Below are positions 36,531 to 47,300 of a stretch of DNA of 64,000 bases, piece by piece. Origin of the DNA: Coemansia sp. RSA 922 (lineage: Eukaryota > Kickxellomycota > Kickxellomycetes > Kickxellales > Kickxellaceae); contig JANBQS010000016.1 in assembly GCA_027577415.1 (NCBI GenBank), positions 1-64,000 on the forward strand, written 5' to 3'. Below the pieces are notes generated by a model. It made no database searches. It was given only the letters and a program-made list of their open reading frames with translations, and was not told where the DNA came from. How positions within the stretch are numbered: the first letter of the stretch is position 1; the number at the start of each line of letters is the position of its first letter. The position numbers and the translations under genes are program-made.

Positions 36531-37823
36531 ATGGTGCTGGAAAACTTTGAGATTGGCATTATCGGAGCTGGCGACATGGGAATGCTCTATGCTCGGCGGT
36601 TCAAGCAAGCTGGATACGCCGTCAACATCTGCGACACGCCTGACCGCTATTCTGAGCTCCAAGCCAAATACGGCCACTTGGGACTGAACATCTTGCGCGA
36701 CGGCTATGCTGTTTCCCGGCGATCTGACTTTATTATCTACTCTGTTCCTGCAGTAAACATTGGCCGCATTGTGGAGGAGTACGGGCGTGCGACCAAAATG
36801 GGTGCTATTGTTGCCGGGCAAACGTCGGTGAAGACTCCAGAGATCCAGGCGTTTGAAAAGTACCTGCCTGATGACGTACATATAGTGACTTGTCACTCGA
36901 TGCATGGGCCCAACATCGACACGAAGGGCCAGCCTCTGGCTATCATTCGTTACCGCAGCGACGACAAGCACTACAAAATGGCGGTGGAGGCACTGAGCGC
37001 GCTCGAGTCTCGGGTTATTTACTTGACGTACGAGGAGCATGACCGCATAACGGCTGACACGCAGGCGGCTACGCACTTGTCGTTTATCAGTCTGGGTACA
37101 GCGTGGAGTCTGCAGGGGTACCATCCGTGGCTGAACCCGCAGTTTATCTCTGGCATCAATAACGTCAAGGTGGCGATGGCGCTGCGGATTTACGCCAGCA
37201 AATGGCACGTCTACGCTGGACTAGCCATTATGAACCCACTGGCCAAAAAGCAGCTCCAGTGCTACGTCGAATCCATGACTACGTTGTATAAATTCATGGT
37301 TGCTGGCAAGCACCAAGAGTTCCGCACACTAGTTCATGAGGCAGCTGATTTCATATTTGGGCGGGAGCGGAGTCACAAAAAGATACTGCTTGACGACGAT
37401 ATTTTGGACCAGCTGTCGCTTTCGCAGGTGCCCAAGGAGCAGAGCAAACCCAATTCGCACTTGTCTCTGCTGAGTGCTGCGGTGTGTTGGTATAAAATGG
37501 GGATGAGTCCCTATGACAATTTGATTTGTCAGACACCGCCATTTAGAATGTGGCTGGGTATTGTGGAGTATTTGTTTTGCCATGAGGGCATGCTTGAGGA
37601 GTCTATTGAGACTGCGTTGAGTGATAGGTATACACAGGCCGAGGATCTGGTGTTTTATACTGCGGTTACTGGATGGGGCCAGTGTATTGAGTTGGGATCG
37701 TTCGAGGGATACCGCGAGAGGTTCGAAAAGACTGCCGAGTTTCTTAGCCATAAATTGGAGGAAGGCAAGGACCTGAGTACTATGATTATCAAAAAGTTGA
37801 CTGACAGGAACGAGCCCAATTAG
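36531..37823 (+). CDS. TYR1: Prephenate dehydrogenase (NADP+)
   Basis: A 430-aa protein, similar in size to yeast Tyr1 (452). It converts prephenate to 4-hydroxyphenylpyruvate with loss of CO2, the committed step to tyrosine. The N-terminal Rossmann fold shows GIIGAGDMGMLYARRF, then SDFIIYSVPAVNI and GQTSVKTPEI. The catalytic and substrate region includes TCHSMHGPNIDTKGQPLAI and EHDRITADTQAATHLSFISL. It is a fungal-type monofunctional enzyme without a chorismate mutase domain. The ATG follows a CT-rich leader with 219 bp between the ATG4 stop and this start. It is convergent with the DUF4246 gene. Confidence 0.95.
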   Translation: MVLENFEIGIIGAGDMGMLYARRFKQAGYAVNICDTPDRYSELQAKYGHLGLNILRDGYAVSRRSDFIIYSVPAVNIGRIVEEYGRATKMGAIVAGQTSVKTPEIQAFEKYLPDDVHIVTCHSMHGPNIDTKGQPLAIIRYRSDDKHYKMAVEALSALESRVIYLTYEEHDRITADTQAATHLSFISLGTAWSLQGYHPWLNPQFISGINNVKVAMALRIYASKWHVYAGLAIMNPLAKKQLQCYVESMTTLYKFMVAGKHQEFRTLVHEAADFIFGRERSHKKILLDDDILDQLSLSQVPKEQSKPNSHLSLLSAAVCWYKMGMSPYDNLICQTPPFRMWLGIVEYLFCHEGMLEESIETALSDRYTQAEDLVFYTAVTGWGQCIELGSFEGYRERFEKTAEFLSHKLEEGKDLSTMIIKKLTDRNEPN

Positions 37824-38094
37824 GCTAATGTTATAATCAATATACTTTAATTGCAATTGCCCCTTTGGAGATGATATAGTGACAAATGGTCCAAAAGCTT
37901 TTTCACTACCATCTTCACTAGATAGTGGTGATTTTTTTTTTTTTAATAAACTGAGTAAATGTAGATTTATTTGTACCAACTGTAGTATGAAAACCCCTAG
38001 AGTGTATTAAAGACAAGGTAGTATCTAAGCGCGCCATCCTGAGATATTCATCAACATGAAATAACATTCCAATTTGCATCTTTCAATACAATGT

Positions 38095-39918
38095 CTAGAT
38101 GCAGAACCGCTTCGATATGTTTCTGTTGCATTTGGTGTGCAGGCGCTGAAGACTGTCTGCGCTTTTAATAGCACTTTCTTCTTTGTCTTCTTCAAGAGTA
38201 CCTGCGTTGTCCAACGACAGGTCGTTCATGCCCTCAACTACGCTAACTGCAGCGTTACTCGAGGAAGTGGCCCAGTTCGGCTGCTGTGGTGGGACAATTT
38301 GGGTGGAAACCAGTCTCTGCGTCGGGTCAACAACATAGAACGCAATGTATTTGACGTGTCCAGGCCGAGTCGGATCCGCAAGTTCAAACGAAGGCATCTT
38401 AGTCTGGTAAAAGTTGGGATAACAAATATAGCTACCAGATTTGATCTCTACTTCACCAACTTGTTGAGAGTAGTAACTTCTAGTTGCACCAGTGTAGTGA
38501 TATGAATCATCTTCTTCCATATCATGAGAGCGACGGAAATCTTCATATTCATACTGCATGATTGATTGGAGGGCTACTGGGTCGCGGAACTTTAGCTTGG
38601 GATTGGCAATATTGTCTACGTCGTAAAAGTATACACCGACAGCATATACGCGCTCCTCAGCTCTGCCTACTGCCTGCCACTCGCCCTCTGGATGCGTTGG
38701 AGTTTCGGGTGTCAAATTGACACTAGCCATTTCTACCGAGGCCTGTAGTGGCAATCCGTGCATGCTGTAGGGCTTGATTGGTCTGTCAGAGGGACAAAAC
38801 TGCTTTGGAACTGGTTCCTTGTAAGTCGCAGACTCATGATATGCCACACGAATAGCATCCTCATCCAATCGTATATCAGTAGTGTAAGTTTTTCCATGCC
38901 ACACCTTCACCGCATAAAGATACTTGTGGTACTCTTCGGGAAGCATATCTCCATCTTCAAACATTCTGTAAATTTCATAGGGTTCGGCCATAGTGGGTGT
39001 AGTGCAAGATGCACTGGTAAACATAGCACGCAAGCTGCGAGGGTGAATCACATCGGTTGTCACTTGCTCAAGCAAAGGCACGATTTTGGCAAACACCTTG
39101 GAAATAGTCTGGTATAGAGCTGCGTAGCGCACTGGGTGCAGATTGTTGATGTAGGAAGGGATGGTCACAGATCCGTCGTCATTAACGTGAAAGTCGGTGG
39201 GCAGCCAGCACATATACTTTCCACCAAGCTTGGCTGTATATAGTGCTCGAACTGGCTCGGTTACCTTACGCTTATCGAACGCATCCGTCTTGGTGGAAAG
39301 GGTTACATTAAGCTTCTTAATTGCTTGGGACCAGACCTTGGGTGACCCAGGCTTTGTTCTAGGCAACGTAGAGTCCAATGCAGCCTCGGGGGTTACTACT
39401 GGAGTGTCAAGTAGCAGCGAGTTGTCACCTGAGAACGAGTGCAAGAACGGGTCAACCAGCGCCTTGAATCCAGATGACAAAGTAGAATCTGTCTCAGTTG
39501 ATGCAGCATGAGCAAAGTCACTCTCCAATACCGCAGCATTGCGCTTGAACTCTTCAGCCAACTCACAGTTACTTTCAGCCTTGATAGTCCACAAGTTGTC
39601 AATGGCTCCAAGTTCTTCACCACTAACACCGTTCTCCTTTAGTAATGCGTAGTACTTGAGCTCCTCAAAGACGTACTCGACTTCCTTGTCAACCAAGTTG
39701 AAGGTATCCTTGACCTGTGTTGTCCACTCTTGGCGCTTTTCCTCGTCATTTAGTTGGTCAGCCCACTTGGGTGTTGAGCGAATGAAGGCGCTAGCCTTGA
39801 TCATACGCATCTCAACGCGGGTCTTTGCATTGACTGTATGAAACTCATACAGTGCCTTGTTAGGATACAAGCGACTAATTTTGTCGAGACAGAGCTTGTT
39901 GTCGTTGGAAGAAGACAT
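38095..39918 (-). CDS. DUF4246 family protein (possible 2-oxoglutarate dioxygenase-like fold)
   Basis: A 607-aa protein of a family widespread in fungi. Recognisable parts are WLPTDFHVNDDGSVTIPSY followed by INNLHPVRYAALYQTI, then HPEGEWQAVG, the VYAVGVYFYDVDNI strand and the C-terminal YPNFYQTKMPSFEL and GHVKYIAFYVVDP. From memory, related proteins have a HxE-like first motif and FPNxxQHRV later, reminiscent of iron-binding residues in 2OG dioxygenases. Here HPEG is kept but the later His is absent (QTKM). Enzymatic role unknown in the family. Cytosolic: no signal peptide or membrane helix. Convergent with TYR1. Confidence 0.75.
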   Translation of the reverse strand: MSSSNDNKLCLDKISRLYPNKALYEFHTVNAKTRVEMRMIKASAFIRSTPKWADQLNDEEKRQEWTTQVKDTFNLVDKEVEYVFEELKYYALLKENGVSGEELGAIDNLWTIKAESNCELAEEFKRNAAVLESDFAHAASTETDSTLSSGFKALVDPFLHSFSGDNSLLLDTPVVTPEAALDSTLPRTKPGSPKVWSQAIKKLNVTLSTKTDAFDKRKVTEPVRALYTAKLGGKYMCWLPTDFHVNDDGSVTIPSYINNLHPVRYAALYQTISKVFAKIVPLLEQVTTDVIHPRSLRAMFTSASCTTPTMAEPYEIYRMFEDGDMLPEEYHKYLYAVKVWHGKTYTTDIRLDEDAIRVAYHESATYKEPVPKQFCPSDRPIKPYSMHGLPLQASVEMASVNLTPETPTHPEGEWQAVGRAEERVYAVGVYFYDVDNIANPKLKFRDPVALQSIMQYEYEDFRRSHDMEEDDSYHYTGATRSYYSQQVGEVEIKSGSYICYPNFYQTKMPSFELADPTRPGHVKYIAFYVVDPTQRLVSTQIVPPQQPNWATSSSNAAVSVVEGMNDLSLDNAGTLEEDKEESAIKSADSLQRLHTKCNRNISKRFCI

Positions 39919-40574
39919 TTCAGGCAGTCAGAAAAAAGGGTAGTAGCTTTTAAAAAAATGTTTGTAACGGCACTAGCGAAGGAATAAGTGGATAGAAAAA
40001 TGGCTACGGAGAGAAAGAAGGACTCCTTGAAATTTTTGTAGCTAGCGAGCTTGGACATTGCCAGCTGGCGTGCAAAACGGGCTCTTTGTAAACAGGTGCT
40101 TTGCATAATGTAAATTGATTGAGCAAAGAACTGCTCAACCAGCTGCGGCCGCGCAGTCAACCGGCGTGGTTCAAAATCATTGCTCCAACCAAGCGTGTGC
40201 ATATCGCCCACCTAAGAATCGTCAATTCCAGGCACTTATACTAACATGCCATCTTCACCTGGCCAAAGTGGTATTAGTAGTAGTGAACAGCAGCTCGATT
40301 ATTCTCTTTAATTGTATAGTAAGAGCACTCCAATAAGTGTTTGCCAAAGGAAAAAAGCGACATGCTGTATTGGTCTTTTGAGCTTTTGAGCTTTGTCCAA
40401 AGTTCAAAGTATTCGCTTTCTTTGAAGGCCAACAAGAAAATAATTACTACCCAAGAGCGAGCAAGCGCTTTTATTCTCCCTACTCGTGATTTTTATTTAT
40501 AAACATCTAGCTTCACTACTATTTTTGCACACCTTTTTTATTTATCTACACCACCTTGAACCTTTTCTAGCAGT
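39919..40574. promoter_or_regulatory. Divergent promoter of DUF4246 and F-box-like genes
   Basis: 656 bp. Contains a GC-rich patch with a GCGGCCGC site (about 40145) and a short direct repeat TTTTGAGC x2 at about 40377. No coding sequence seen. Confidence 0.5.
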
Positions 40575-42245
40575 ATGTCCACTTGTCTGTTTCGTTTGCT
40601 TCCCAAGCACATACTAGAAGCTATTTGCAAGTATACAATGCCTATAGGCAAGGTCAATTCAGGGTCACTTGCATGTACTGTTGCACTTCGTACTGGGCTG
40701 TATAATTCACTTGGCCCAGAGTGGAGGGAAGTTGCGCTTGAGCATTATTTTACGAATTTCACTCTTACTATCGATGACTCATATGGCAATGTCTGCTCTT
40801 CTCACCCTTTTAGTGACTGTTTGGTTCCAGTTGAAAGGGAATATCTGGCAATCAAAGCAGTCAAGATATGCGTATCATTGAATGATCTAGTTAGTGGAAA
40901 TGCAGCGTACATGTTGGCTCAGTCAAAGTATTCATCAATCGTGTATTTTTCTGTCAAGACATTATATCTTGATATTAACGAATTCTATGGCTCTGGCAGG
41001 GATTTCGATACTGACAGTTTAACTAGCACCCCAAGCTTTTACCAACAGCTACTGGCGATGTTTCCAGTAGCTACCAGGGTTCGAGTTTCAACCGGCCCAA
41101 GAATTATGTCTGATATTGATGTCAGTGATTGCGCATTTGGGCAGTTTATGTTGGATTTACATGACAAGTATAATGGATTGTGTACAACACACAATTTGAA
41201 AGGTAGCTTGAGATGCAACTTTGCAAGTATGCACTCTACGATTACTGAAATGAGGCTGGTTTCAGACTATTCCAGCCAAATGCGCCTATTAATTGAGGAA
41301 TGTGCACCTTCTCTAGAGTCACTTCAAATACATGTATTTTACAGACAGAGTGTATATAATATACTTGTGAATGCCCTAGGCAAGCCTATTGAATATCCCA
41401 GACTGACATCGCTTACTCTCAATGTGGATTACGAACCAGGCAACACTCATTATGATGAGTGTCCTCAACTATTAATGCCAAGCTTGACACATCTTGTTAT
41501 TTCATGGCAACACCCATTCAAAGACGATGTGATATTCAAGTGCACTAGAAACACTCTGAAATATGTAAAAATCAACATGTACTCGGAATTTGCAGAAATA
41601 CTAAAGAAGCATAAAGTTTTCTTGGGACCCAGCTATCCTAACCTACGCCATGTCGAAATAGGCTACGGGAAGGGAGCAAACCCGCCAGAAGCTTCCGATG
41701 AGTACTGGGCATATGTTTTAGGTATTGCTCACAAGGTGCGAGGTTTATCCATCTGCAGCTCATTTGACTTCCCCACGGCCTTGGAAAGAATGCTCGATGG
41801 GTCTATGATGTCTAACATCCGTTACTTTAAACTCGATTCAGTCAACTTAACCTTTAACTCGTTTTGCTCTCTAGTCGAGAAGCTGCCAAATATGACTCAG
41901 TTTTCAGTTCTTGGCTTGACACTGAATAGTGAGCATGGGTATATGAGCCATGTCGAATTGCACGACCGCTTTACGAGCAAATATCGTACACTTAGCCACT
42001 CTCTTCAATACTGCGATGCAACTGGTGGAGGCGATCTAAATGAGATGGTGAAATGCGCTATGCTCTTGGTAGCCCTATGTCCAAGAATCATTCGGTTTAA
42101 GGCGAATATGCCAATGAGCAAGTCCGTTCAAGATGCGATCAACAAAGCAACTGCTAAGGAGCCATTCATTAGATACGCCGATAGACTGAAACACCTTGCC
42201 TTTAATGAAATTACTGAGGACAGCGACGCATTTGCTTCATTTTAA
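40575..42245 (+). CDS. F-box/leucine-rich-repeat-like protein
   Basis: A 556-aa protein. The N-terminus (FRLLPKHILEAICKYTM, then ACTVALRTGLYNSLGPEWREVAL) reads as an F-box-like helical pair, the part that would bind Skp1. The remainder has irregular repeats with leucine and isoleucine strands (FSVKTLYLDINEF, LRLVSDYSS-like, SLESLQIHVFYR, YPRLTSLTLNVDYE, LTHLVISW, YPNLRHVEIGYG, RYFKLDSVNLTF), consistent with a solenoid of LRRs. It probably recruits a substrate to an SCF ubiquitin ligase. Large families of such proteins occur in early-diverging fungi. Substrate unknown. AT-richer codons than neighbouring housekeeping genes. Confidence 0.7.
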   Translation: MSTCLFRLLPKHILEAICKYTMPIGKVNSGSLACTVALRTGLYNSLGPEWREVALEHYFTNFTLTIDDSYGNVCSSHPFSDCLVPVEREYLAIKAVKICVSLNDLVSGNAAYMLAQSKYSSIVYFSVKTLYLDINEFYGSGRDFDTDSLTSTPSFYQQLLAMFPVATRVRVSTGPRIMSDIDVSDCAFGQFMLDLHDKYNGLCTTHNLKGSLRCNFASMHSTITEMRLVSDYSSQMRLLIEECAPSLESLQIHVFYRQSVYNILVNALGKPIEYPRLTSLTLNVDYEPGNTHYDECPQLLMPSLTHLVISWQHPFKDDVIFKCTRNTLKYVKINMYSEFAEILKKHKVFLGPSYPNLRHVEIGYGKGANPPEASDEYWAYVLGIAHKVRGLSICSSFDFPTALERMLDGSMMSNIRYFKLDSVNLTFNSFCSLVEKLPNMTQFSVLGLTLNSEHGYMSHVELHDRFTSKYRTLSHSLQYCDATGGGDLNEMVKCAMLLVALCPRIIRFKANMPMSKSVQDAINKATAKEPFIRYADRLKHLAFNEITEDSDAFASF

Positions 42246-42339
42246 ACATAGTGCTAACATGTAGTTTTCATTTCTTAACGTTGAATATATATAAAAGCTA
42301 TAGATCTTGTCCAACTGTCAATATCTCCTGTATTATTTT

Positions 42340-42775
42340 TTAGTTTTTAGCTGCCTTGGCCAGGTAGTAGGCGATCGGCGTGGATGCTGGAGAGCTGCTC
42401 CACCGAACCATGCCTGCTCTTAAGGTTGCCTGATCTTCGGCTGTAAGCGAGCGATCCTCGTCGGAGCGAATGCAACTTCCGATCATCATGAAAAATCCAA
42501 ACGAGGCACCCGAGCCAAGCGCATATTGACCGATAGTTCCGAGGTAGCCACGAGGACCCGGTCCAAACCTATCATGAAATAGAAATAAAGAAGTTGGACG
42601 TGTCCAGTGAGTTGGTGTGTTGAGGGAGAGGGCGTAGAACTAGTGGCGAGTGGACTGCTTACTTCATCGTTGAGTAAAAGCCTATCAGGCAACCGAGGCA
42701 AGCGCCGACGCTGCCACCCATGATCAGACCCATCTTGGCCTTGTCCCAGATAGAGGGTTGGTAGTGTTGCGACAT
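42340..42775 (-). CDS. MGR2: Mitochondrial inner-membrane protein MGR2/ROMO1 (two exons)
   Basis: Exons 42663..42775 and 42340..42568, a 113-aa protein found by splicing: donor GTAAGC, acceptor ATAG, and a Lys codon split 2+1. Exon 1 gives MSQHYQPSIWDKAKMGL then IMGGSVGACLGCLIGFYS, a glycine-rich helix; exon 2 starts FGPGPRGYLGTIGQYALG with a second GxxxG-rich helix (GSGASFGFFMMIGSCIR). This is the ROMO1/Mgr2 layout: two short membrane helices and a conserved PRGYLGTIG turn. Mgr2 gates the TIM23 translocase laterally; animal ROMO1 also affects reactive oxygen levels. A C-terminal extension of ~40 residues is polar. Its promoter shares the CGAGCCGAT motif. Confidence 0.92.
42569..42662 (-). 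other. Intron of MGR2
   Basis: 94 nt on the minus strand, GTAAGC donor, T-rich tract then ATAG acceptor. Removing it is the only way to join the two conserved ROMO1 segments. Confidence 0.9.
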
Positions 42776-43586
42776 ATTGTAGTTATGCTGAGAGTATGTG
42801 AGAGCTGTTGTTGAGCAGTAGCACCGGTCTGAAAAGAAAACAGGAAATAGTGGCGATTTGCACGCGAAATGTACAAGGAGGATTTAGAAAGCGAAGGCAA
42901 ATTGCTAGAGATAAAGACCGGCAGAGGCAAAGTACACTTGCATCGGCATGAGCGCGTGTCGAAGTATTACGGCAAGAATCGTAGATGCCGGCTCGCGGCT
43001 CGCATTTGGCATCGGCTCGGCTTGGGCCATTACTCCAATGTAAATGTGTACTCAACATCTCACTGACGCAAGCCATTTGATATGGCTCGTACATACACAA
43101 AAAGTGTTGGATCTAGACGTTTCAACAAACTAGGCAACACGTGAAACAGTTCGCAGTTTACACCACTCGGTTAAGCGTGATCCATTTTGCTACTGCCGCC
43201 AGCAAAGCGCCGCAAGTGTAGTTTCTTTTCCCCCTGTCCTCCTGCGTCGTGCACGTTGTGATGTGCGTTGAGTGAGGCTCCATTGTGCGAGACAAAAGAA
43301 GCTAATTCAGACATGGCTTGTGCCGCAACTACCATCAGATCTCTTTATCAAAACAGGATAAAGCGCGCACGACACTTTTCGTTCTCACAGCTTGCTTGGC
43401 CGCTCTTTGAGTTCCTACCTTCTGTCTTTTATTCTCAGCTCTTGTCTGATTTATCTCCTCTCTATCGTATACAGCTGGTTTAGAGCCTCGCTGTCACCTT
43501 TGCACACTAACGAACAGCGAACACTTGTAGTGTTGACAAATATCACTCATCAGTCTCTTTTTTTTAACTGGCGCTTTTCGTTACAC
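42776..43586. promoter_or_regulatory. Divergent region between MGR2 and the zinc-finger microprotein
   Basis: Contains the CGAGCCGAT motif on the minus strand (43011..43019) amid a run of related GAGCC/GGCTC words, and a CT-rich leader before 43587. No other coding sequence supported. Confidence 0.45.
43011..43019 (-). promoter_or_regulatory. Shared promoter motif CGAGCCGAT (copy 3, minus strand)
   Basis: On the minus strand the sequence reads GCCGAGCCGATGCCAAATG, about 235 bp upstream of the MGR2 start. Compare copies at 5166 and 12015. Confidence 0.4.
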
Positions 43587-43793
43587 ATGCCAAGCCCAGT
43601 AGCGCTAGCTGGCGCTGCTAACCATGCCAGCAGAGCCGAGAGTGGTGGTGAGCAAGCCAAGCTGTCCCAGCCACCCACTGGTGTCGCCGCGCCCTCAGTT
43701 GGAACTGTGCTATGTGGCGTGTGTGGACATGGCTTTCCTGATCGCCTTCAGCTGTGGGAACACATCCACCACTGCGACTACACTGGCGAGTAG
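43587..43793 (+). CDS. Possible zinc-finger microprotein (68 aa)
   Basis: A 68-codon frame from an ATG after a CT-rich leader. The first 40 residues are Ala/Ser/Pro-rich, the rest reads VLCGVCGHGFPDRLQLWEH then IHHCDYTGE, a Cys-x2-Cys followed by His and Cys ligands, like a single C2H2-type finger (CxxC-x11/12-H). The small size is unusual for a gene. It could be a true microprotein, an upstream ORF, or an exon of an unresolved gene; a GT dinucleotide near the stop (GCGAGTAGG) leaves a splice possible. Nothing about function can be inferred beyond possible zinc binding. Confidence 0.4.
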   Translation: MPSPVALAGAANHASRAESGGEQAKLSQPPTGVAAPSVGTVLCGVCGHGFPDRLQLWEHIHHCDYTGE

Positions 43794-44370
43794 GCGAAAG
43801 GCCCTCAAGCCGAAAGGGGTAAAGTTCTTTTTATGGCTATATATCACCCATGCTTTTGTGCTTTTCACCTTCATCAATACCACTTTTAATATATATCTAT
43901 ACGCATGCCCTGGATATCGTGTGTGAGGTCGTATGCTAGGCAGAAGAGAGATTCGAGATACGCGATAATCAAGTCGCTGGTGATTACACCCTGCAGATTT
44001 GGCTGATGGTAGTGGCTACCGTCTTCGGAGTCCATTCCCTGCCCTCTCTTGCATTATTTCTTGCGCTTTGCGTTATTTTTCTTTCTCAGAGGCCGTTGCC
44101 CGATATATACACCTTTCGGCTTGAATTTATTCATACACTTTTGCGCTCGTGCTTTATACGGCCTGTACACGCAACCCCTCACTGAATTTGCGTTTTCTCA
44201 CCTGTCTCCATTGTCGCGTAGGAAGGAGCATACTTGTTCAGCGCACTTACCGCCTCCTATTTGGCATACACGCATTTCGTTTCGTTTCGTTTCGTTTCTT
44301 TCTTTTTTTTTTTTTTTTTTGCCCTTTTTTTCGCGCGTCCATTCTCTCATTTATTTATGCCGTCGTAGCC
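43794..44370. other. Intergenic leading into MED13
   Basis: CT-rich leader with a (TTTCG)5-like microsatellite at about 44275..44298 and an 18-T run at 44303..44320, which end ~50 bp before the MED13 ATG. Frames here are low-complexity. Confidence 0.6.
44275..44298. repeat. (TTTCG)n microsatellite next to an 18-T tract
   Basis: Five tandem TTTCG units followed by T-rich DNA with a homopolymer T run (44303..44320), immediately upstream of MED13. Prone to length change. Confidence 0.7.
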
Positions 44371-47300
44371 ATGGCCGACTTGAAAACCAACATAATTGCT
44401 TTGGTACGTAAAATAGCCAACTGTGATAGACTTTGTCTTGCTCCTGTGTTGCATAGGAGGGTTTATTCCCCGACGCGTCCTACTTCCAACTGAACTCTCC
44501 GTGCATGTCTTATCTCGTATACTGAACCTTTGTCTGTTTATGCTATGTGTTTCTTATCGTTATAGCCAGCGATTACTCGATCCATCAAGTGGTATCAATA
44601 CAATTGCAACTACAGCGAAAAGGATGCCTCGGGTTGTCCGATAGTTCTAGCTGTATGTCGACGCCTACTGGATGCCCGAATCCCATGTGCCTCGCGCCCA
44701 GTCGGCACGACTGGTGCTGCCGAGACCATGCTAGCTTCCTTGGAGAACATTGCCATACAACCGGGATCTGCGCTAGTACACGATTCGGTCCAGCCTGCAG
44801 ATACATCACAGACTGGGAAAACAGACCGCTTGGACGTCCCTGATGTTTGGGAAGTCTGGGTGTTTCATGCCGTAATACCAGAGTCACAGGCCATTGAGCT
44901 TGTGCCCATTCCATCAGAGTTTCAAGGTAAGCGCTATTGTGACCTATTGCGAGGTGTATTGTACGCCATACCAGACAATCACTAACTGGCTAATTCATGC
45001 TCAAAACCTGTTATTATAACGATAGTCGTTGATTCTGGAGACATTGCCTGGAACTCGCCATCCACGGTGGATTCACCAAGTCTGACCACCAATTTGGCTT
45101 CTTCGCGGCTCGGGTATACATCGACCGATCAGACGCGCGCTTTGTTGTATCGCGCTTGGGACAATCTGATTGATCGCGCCTTGCTTCCGTTGTCGATAGT
45201 CAGATTCGGTTTCCGTCAGTGGATTACACTCGATGGTCTGCCGTCATCACAATCAAATATTGGCGCGTCAGCCCCTTTTGCTGCCAAAGCTGAAGCGAAG
45301 GCTCGGGTTGCTGATAAGTGGCAACTGCCACCTACGCCACCGAGTCCCGACCCTGAGTTTTCATCCGATGCTTTAGGCTTTCTCGCCGCCAGCTCTCTGC
45401 TCGACTCCAAAAAGCACTCTAGATCACCTCCAGCCACCACAACAGCACGCTCCGCTGAGTTGACAGATGATGCTACTGCCACTATGTATGTGCTACGATT
45501 TTCCACCGCCTTGTCATCTCAGGGCTTGGTTCTGCAGCAAAGCGCCACTGCTATCGAGTTGCTCCGCCCTATTGCCGATATCGAAGCAGCGCTGCGATGC
45601 ACTCTGGGACGCGACTCTTTACCGCGCACTCCTAATACCCCAGACGGGGCTAGTCGCTTTACGCCGATAGCATCAGCCAGAGTTGCCCCATATGCCCTTC
45701 CAGCAAAGGTAGTCTCACTTCCCGAAGAGTACTTGGGCGACTCGGAGGAGCGGATACTTGATGCGTGGTCGTTAATCTTTGGTTATCCTCGCAAGCTGCT
45801 GGACACTTCCGCCTTGCCTAACGAACACTGCAACTCCTCTAGGTCATCCAGCCTTGCGTGGATAACTTTAAACGACGACAGTGAGCCTATGTTGTACCCA
45901 CGACGCCTTATTCTCGTGGATCGAAGTAGTGTCAGTGCAATATCGGCTGAGTCGTCTCATGGGCCTATGTCGATGGCAGCTGCCGAACCAGCTCCAGTCG
46001 ACGTACCTGGTCAACAACTATCTGACTTGGCCGTATTCCCAGAGGAGTCTTCCATGGGACTATTCGAGTCCAAGCCTAGCTTTAGCCCCAAGCCCAGCGA
46101 GTCCAGCGAGCGAGAAGAGGGCGAAGATATCGAGGACGGCGAAGAAGGCGAATATGACGAAGAGGGTGAAATATCCGACCCTCCCGTATCTACGCCTGTC
46201 GCGCCACGGACAATATCGGCTGACCCTGACCTGGACGCAGTGGTAGACCATTTTTGCGCCGAAGCTCCGCCCATGTTAGAGCAGTCCCTTGCAGCCATCC
46301 GCGAGTCCATATGTCAGTTTCAGGCCGAGCTGCGCATTGAACAAGAGGCCGAGGAAGAGGCCCGCAAGAGGGAACAGCTGGCTAGCAACAACAACAGCAA
46401 GAAGGAATTTCCAACCTTGGACTCTAATGTTGCCGACGGCAGCAAGTTCTCCTCGACCAATCCCAAATCCACTGCTGCCACTGGGGGAGGAACAAAGAAG
46501 CGACAGCGTAGCAACACTCGCGACGAAGCGCCTAACAAGTCACGGAGAAAGTCAGTCTCCACTGCTTCGGCATCCACTAAACCGACCAAGGTCAACGCTA
46601 CGAGTGCAGCTGTTCCGGTATCTACACCTGTCTCCAACGACTCGACGCCACTCGCCGATGGCTTAATTGCAACCGCTGTTCCTTTGAGTGCCTCGATCGG
46701 CAGCATCGGTCCAATAGGGTCCTCCGCTGTGTCTGGCGAGAATACAGGCGGCGCCAACATTGATATTGACATGCTCTTTGGAGAGACAGGGATTGACGAA
46801 GAAACAGCCGGCATAGTAACTGGCGCCGTGGACCTGGGCGCTGAGGGCGGGATGGTCAGCGACGACATGGGTCTCGGCATGGGCCTAGGAATGGGAGGTA
46901 TTGGCGACAACCTTGATGTCGACATGGGAGGCTTTACTACTAGCATGTTTGGCGTGACCGACGACGACTTTGACTTTTTCGACAGTGTGCCAGCCGCCAA
47001 CCAACAGCAACAGAATCAACAGCAAAATTTTCGCGCAAAGGCCGAACCCGCCGTGGCCCTGCCGCATATGATGCATTTTGATTCAATGAACGTCGACTCG
47101 AATCCAAGTTCTTCGGCAATTCAACCGTCTACCGATGTTCCACTGAGCGGCGCAATGGGCATGAGCATCAATCCTCCGATCAGCGCACTGGATGCCAGTG
47201 GAATGGCCGAGCAGCCAATGCAGGACAATATGGACGACCTGTTTGACGAGGGCATGTTTGATTCCTTCTTTGGTGGGCCAGTTTCAGCTGCGCCGCTTGG

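Noticed and set aside
40100..40230. Possible tRNA because of GGTTCAAAATC, similar to a B box
   Set aside because: No matching A box and no cloverleaf could be drawn.
44275..44320. Possible CRISPR-like or telomeric repeat
   Set aside because: A simple (TTTCG)n and T tract, without spacers; an ordinary microsatellite.
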